From JBDHRG01 sp039807445 (lineage in GTDB: Bacteria; Pseudomonadota; Gammaproteobacteria; Competibacterales; Competibacteraceae): a stretch of 15,566 bases of DNA. Of the stretch, positions 14,442 through 15,566 are shown in pieces (positions within the stretch are counted from its first letter, which is position 1; every line of letters starts with the position of its first letter). The notes under the pieces are model-generated. The model was given only the letters and a program-made list of their open reading frames with translations, was not told the origin of the DNA and did no database searches. The DNA lies in assembly GCA_039807445.1 (NCBI GenBank), contig JBDHRG010000092.1, forward strand, positions 1 through 15,566, read 5' to 3'. A program made the position numbers and the translations under genes.

Positions 14442-14496
14442 CGAAAACGGGTCTTATACGGGTTCCAGAAAATTCCCGCTGATTGGCCAGCTCCGA

Positions 14497-14638
14497 TGCG
14501 ACGGAGCGAGGGGGATGTCGCTGCGCTCATTCTCGGCGTACCTCCGTGTACGCCTCCGAGGTACGGCGCCGCTCCGCGCTGTCCCTGCGCCCGCGGCGCG
14601 CGTAATCCGCTCCGCAACATCCCCCTCGCTCCGTCGCA
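14497..14638. repeat. 142-bp element with perfect 22-bp inverted ends
   Basis: The first 22 bases (14497-14518, starting TGCGACGGAGCGAGG) are exactly complementary to the last 22 (14617-14638). Pairing continues imperfectly (about 10 of 15) further inward. The interior holds alternative hairpins: GGCGTAC/GTACGCC (14535-14554) and GTACCTC/GAGGTAC (14538-14564). No open frame inside looks coding, and no duplicated target site was found at the edges. It resembles a palindromic dispersed repeat or a MITE-like element. Only one copy is in the window, so dispersal is untested. Confidence 0.65.
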
Positions 14639-14665
14639 AGGCGCACAACATTCCTGGAATCCGTC

Positions 14666-15043
14666 TTACGCGACTTCGACGGTGATGATGTCGCCGTCGC
14701 GCACCGAGCCGAGCACGCGCGCATCGCACTCGAGCTGGCCGAGCTTGTTGACGCGCGAGATCAGTCGGCACTCGTCGCCGACCGACACCGGCGTCGGGCC
14801 GTAGGGCAGCGCCAGCGACTGGCCCTCGACCCAGAAGCACACGGTGCCGGCGGGCACCACCTGCTCGGCGTCGCGCTCGAGCTGCACCCGCGCCGGGGTG
14901 CGGAAATAGACCTCCTCGCCCCAGGTGTTGGCCGCCGAACGGATCGGCAGACACGCGAGCAGGGCGCGGCTGCTCGGCGTGTCGTCGAGCACCGCGGTCG
15001 CCTCGCCGGCGGGCCAGGAGATGCGGATGCGGGCGGTGGACAT
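14666..15043 (-). CDS. Cyclophilin-like fold protein (small, uncharacterised)
   Basis: Predicted 125-residue cytoplasmic protein. LPIRSAANTWGEEVYFRTPARVQLERDAEQVVPAGTVCFWVEG (about residues 31-73) followed by LALPYGPTPVSVGDE resembles the cyclophilin-like domain family (PF04126-type). That family has the cyclophilin barrel, but its function is not established. The signature positions, small N-W-G-E-E-Y-F and Y-G-P-T-P, are intact, and the length matches. It starts 19 bp after the pyruvate kinase stop on the same strand, so the two are probably one operon. AGGGGA lies about ten bases before the ATG. Similar small proteins occur near amidohydrolases and transporters of uncertain substrate. Function unknown; fold assignment read by eye. 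Confidence 0.75.
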   Translation of the reverse strand: MSTARIRISWPAGEATAVLDDTPSSRALLACLPIRSAANTWGEEVYFRTPARVQLERDAEQVVPAGTVCFWVEGQSLALPYGPTPVSVGDECRLISRVNKLGQLECDARVLGSVRDGDIITVEVA

Positions 15044-15062
15044 GGCGGACGGATCCCCTATC

Positions 15063-15566
<504 letters not shown>

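Noticed and set aside
14454..14665. Short open frames through the inverted-repeat element
   Set aside because: They run through the palindromic arms, lack ribosome sites and resemble no protein; the stretch is better explained as a repeat.

Overview
This window is GC-rich chromosomal DNA with G/C-ending codons and strong GGAGG-type ribosome binding sites. Gene content and base composition suggest a betaproteobacterium (Rhodocyclales or Burkholderiales type). That is inference, because there is no rRNA or other phylogenetic marker. Most of the window is an accessory locus for uptake and breakdown of purines, ureides and hydantoins. The right edge enters core metabolism (pyruvate kinase).

Left part (1-5788, + strand): a 23-codon remnant that looks like the N-terminus of ureidoglycolate lyase (AllA) overlaps the start of a urea transporter gene by 4 bases. 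Two tandem NCS2 xanthine/urate permeases follow, then an 8-oxoguanine deaminase-type amidohydrolase. Intrinsic terminators after each permease divide this stretch into separate units. Centre (5891-6926, + strand): two tandem single-domain universal stress proteins, closed by a perfect 14-bp hairpin before the convergent next operon.

Right-centre (7030-13686): two divergent modules share a 576-bp AT-rich regulatory region. The leftward operon encodes a cytoplasmic two-cysteine Asp/Glu/hydantoin racemase (allantoin racemase-like), an NCS1 permease and an orphan branched-chain-type periplasmic binding protein. The rightward unit encodes a second NCS1 permease and a second racemase-family protein. 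That protein has a Tat-type signal peptide and lacks one of the two catalytic cysteines. The shared region carries two copies of an 8-bp palindrome exactly 21 bp apart. It also carries copies of a TTGnATnCAA-like motif that recurs upstream of the second NCS2 permease, suggesting one regulator links distant units.

Right end (13784-15566, - strand): a small cytidine/guanine-deaminase-family enzyme; a 420-bp non-coding stretch with an intrinsic terminator, a possible structured RNA and a 142-bp element with perfect 22-bp inverted ends; a cyclophilin-like-fold protein; and the C-terminal part of pyruvate kinase, cut by the window edge.

The genes fit a pathway that imports xanthine/urate (NCS2) and allantoin/hydantoins (NCS1), deaminates guanine-type bases, racemises ureides and moves urea. 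The least ordinary part is the pair of divergent transporter-racemase modules, one racemase cytoplasmic and the other predicted to be exported.
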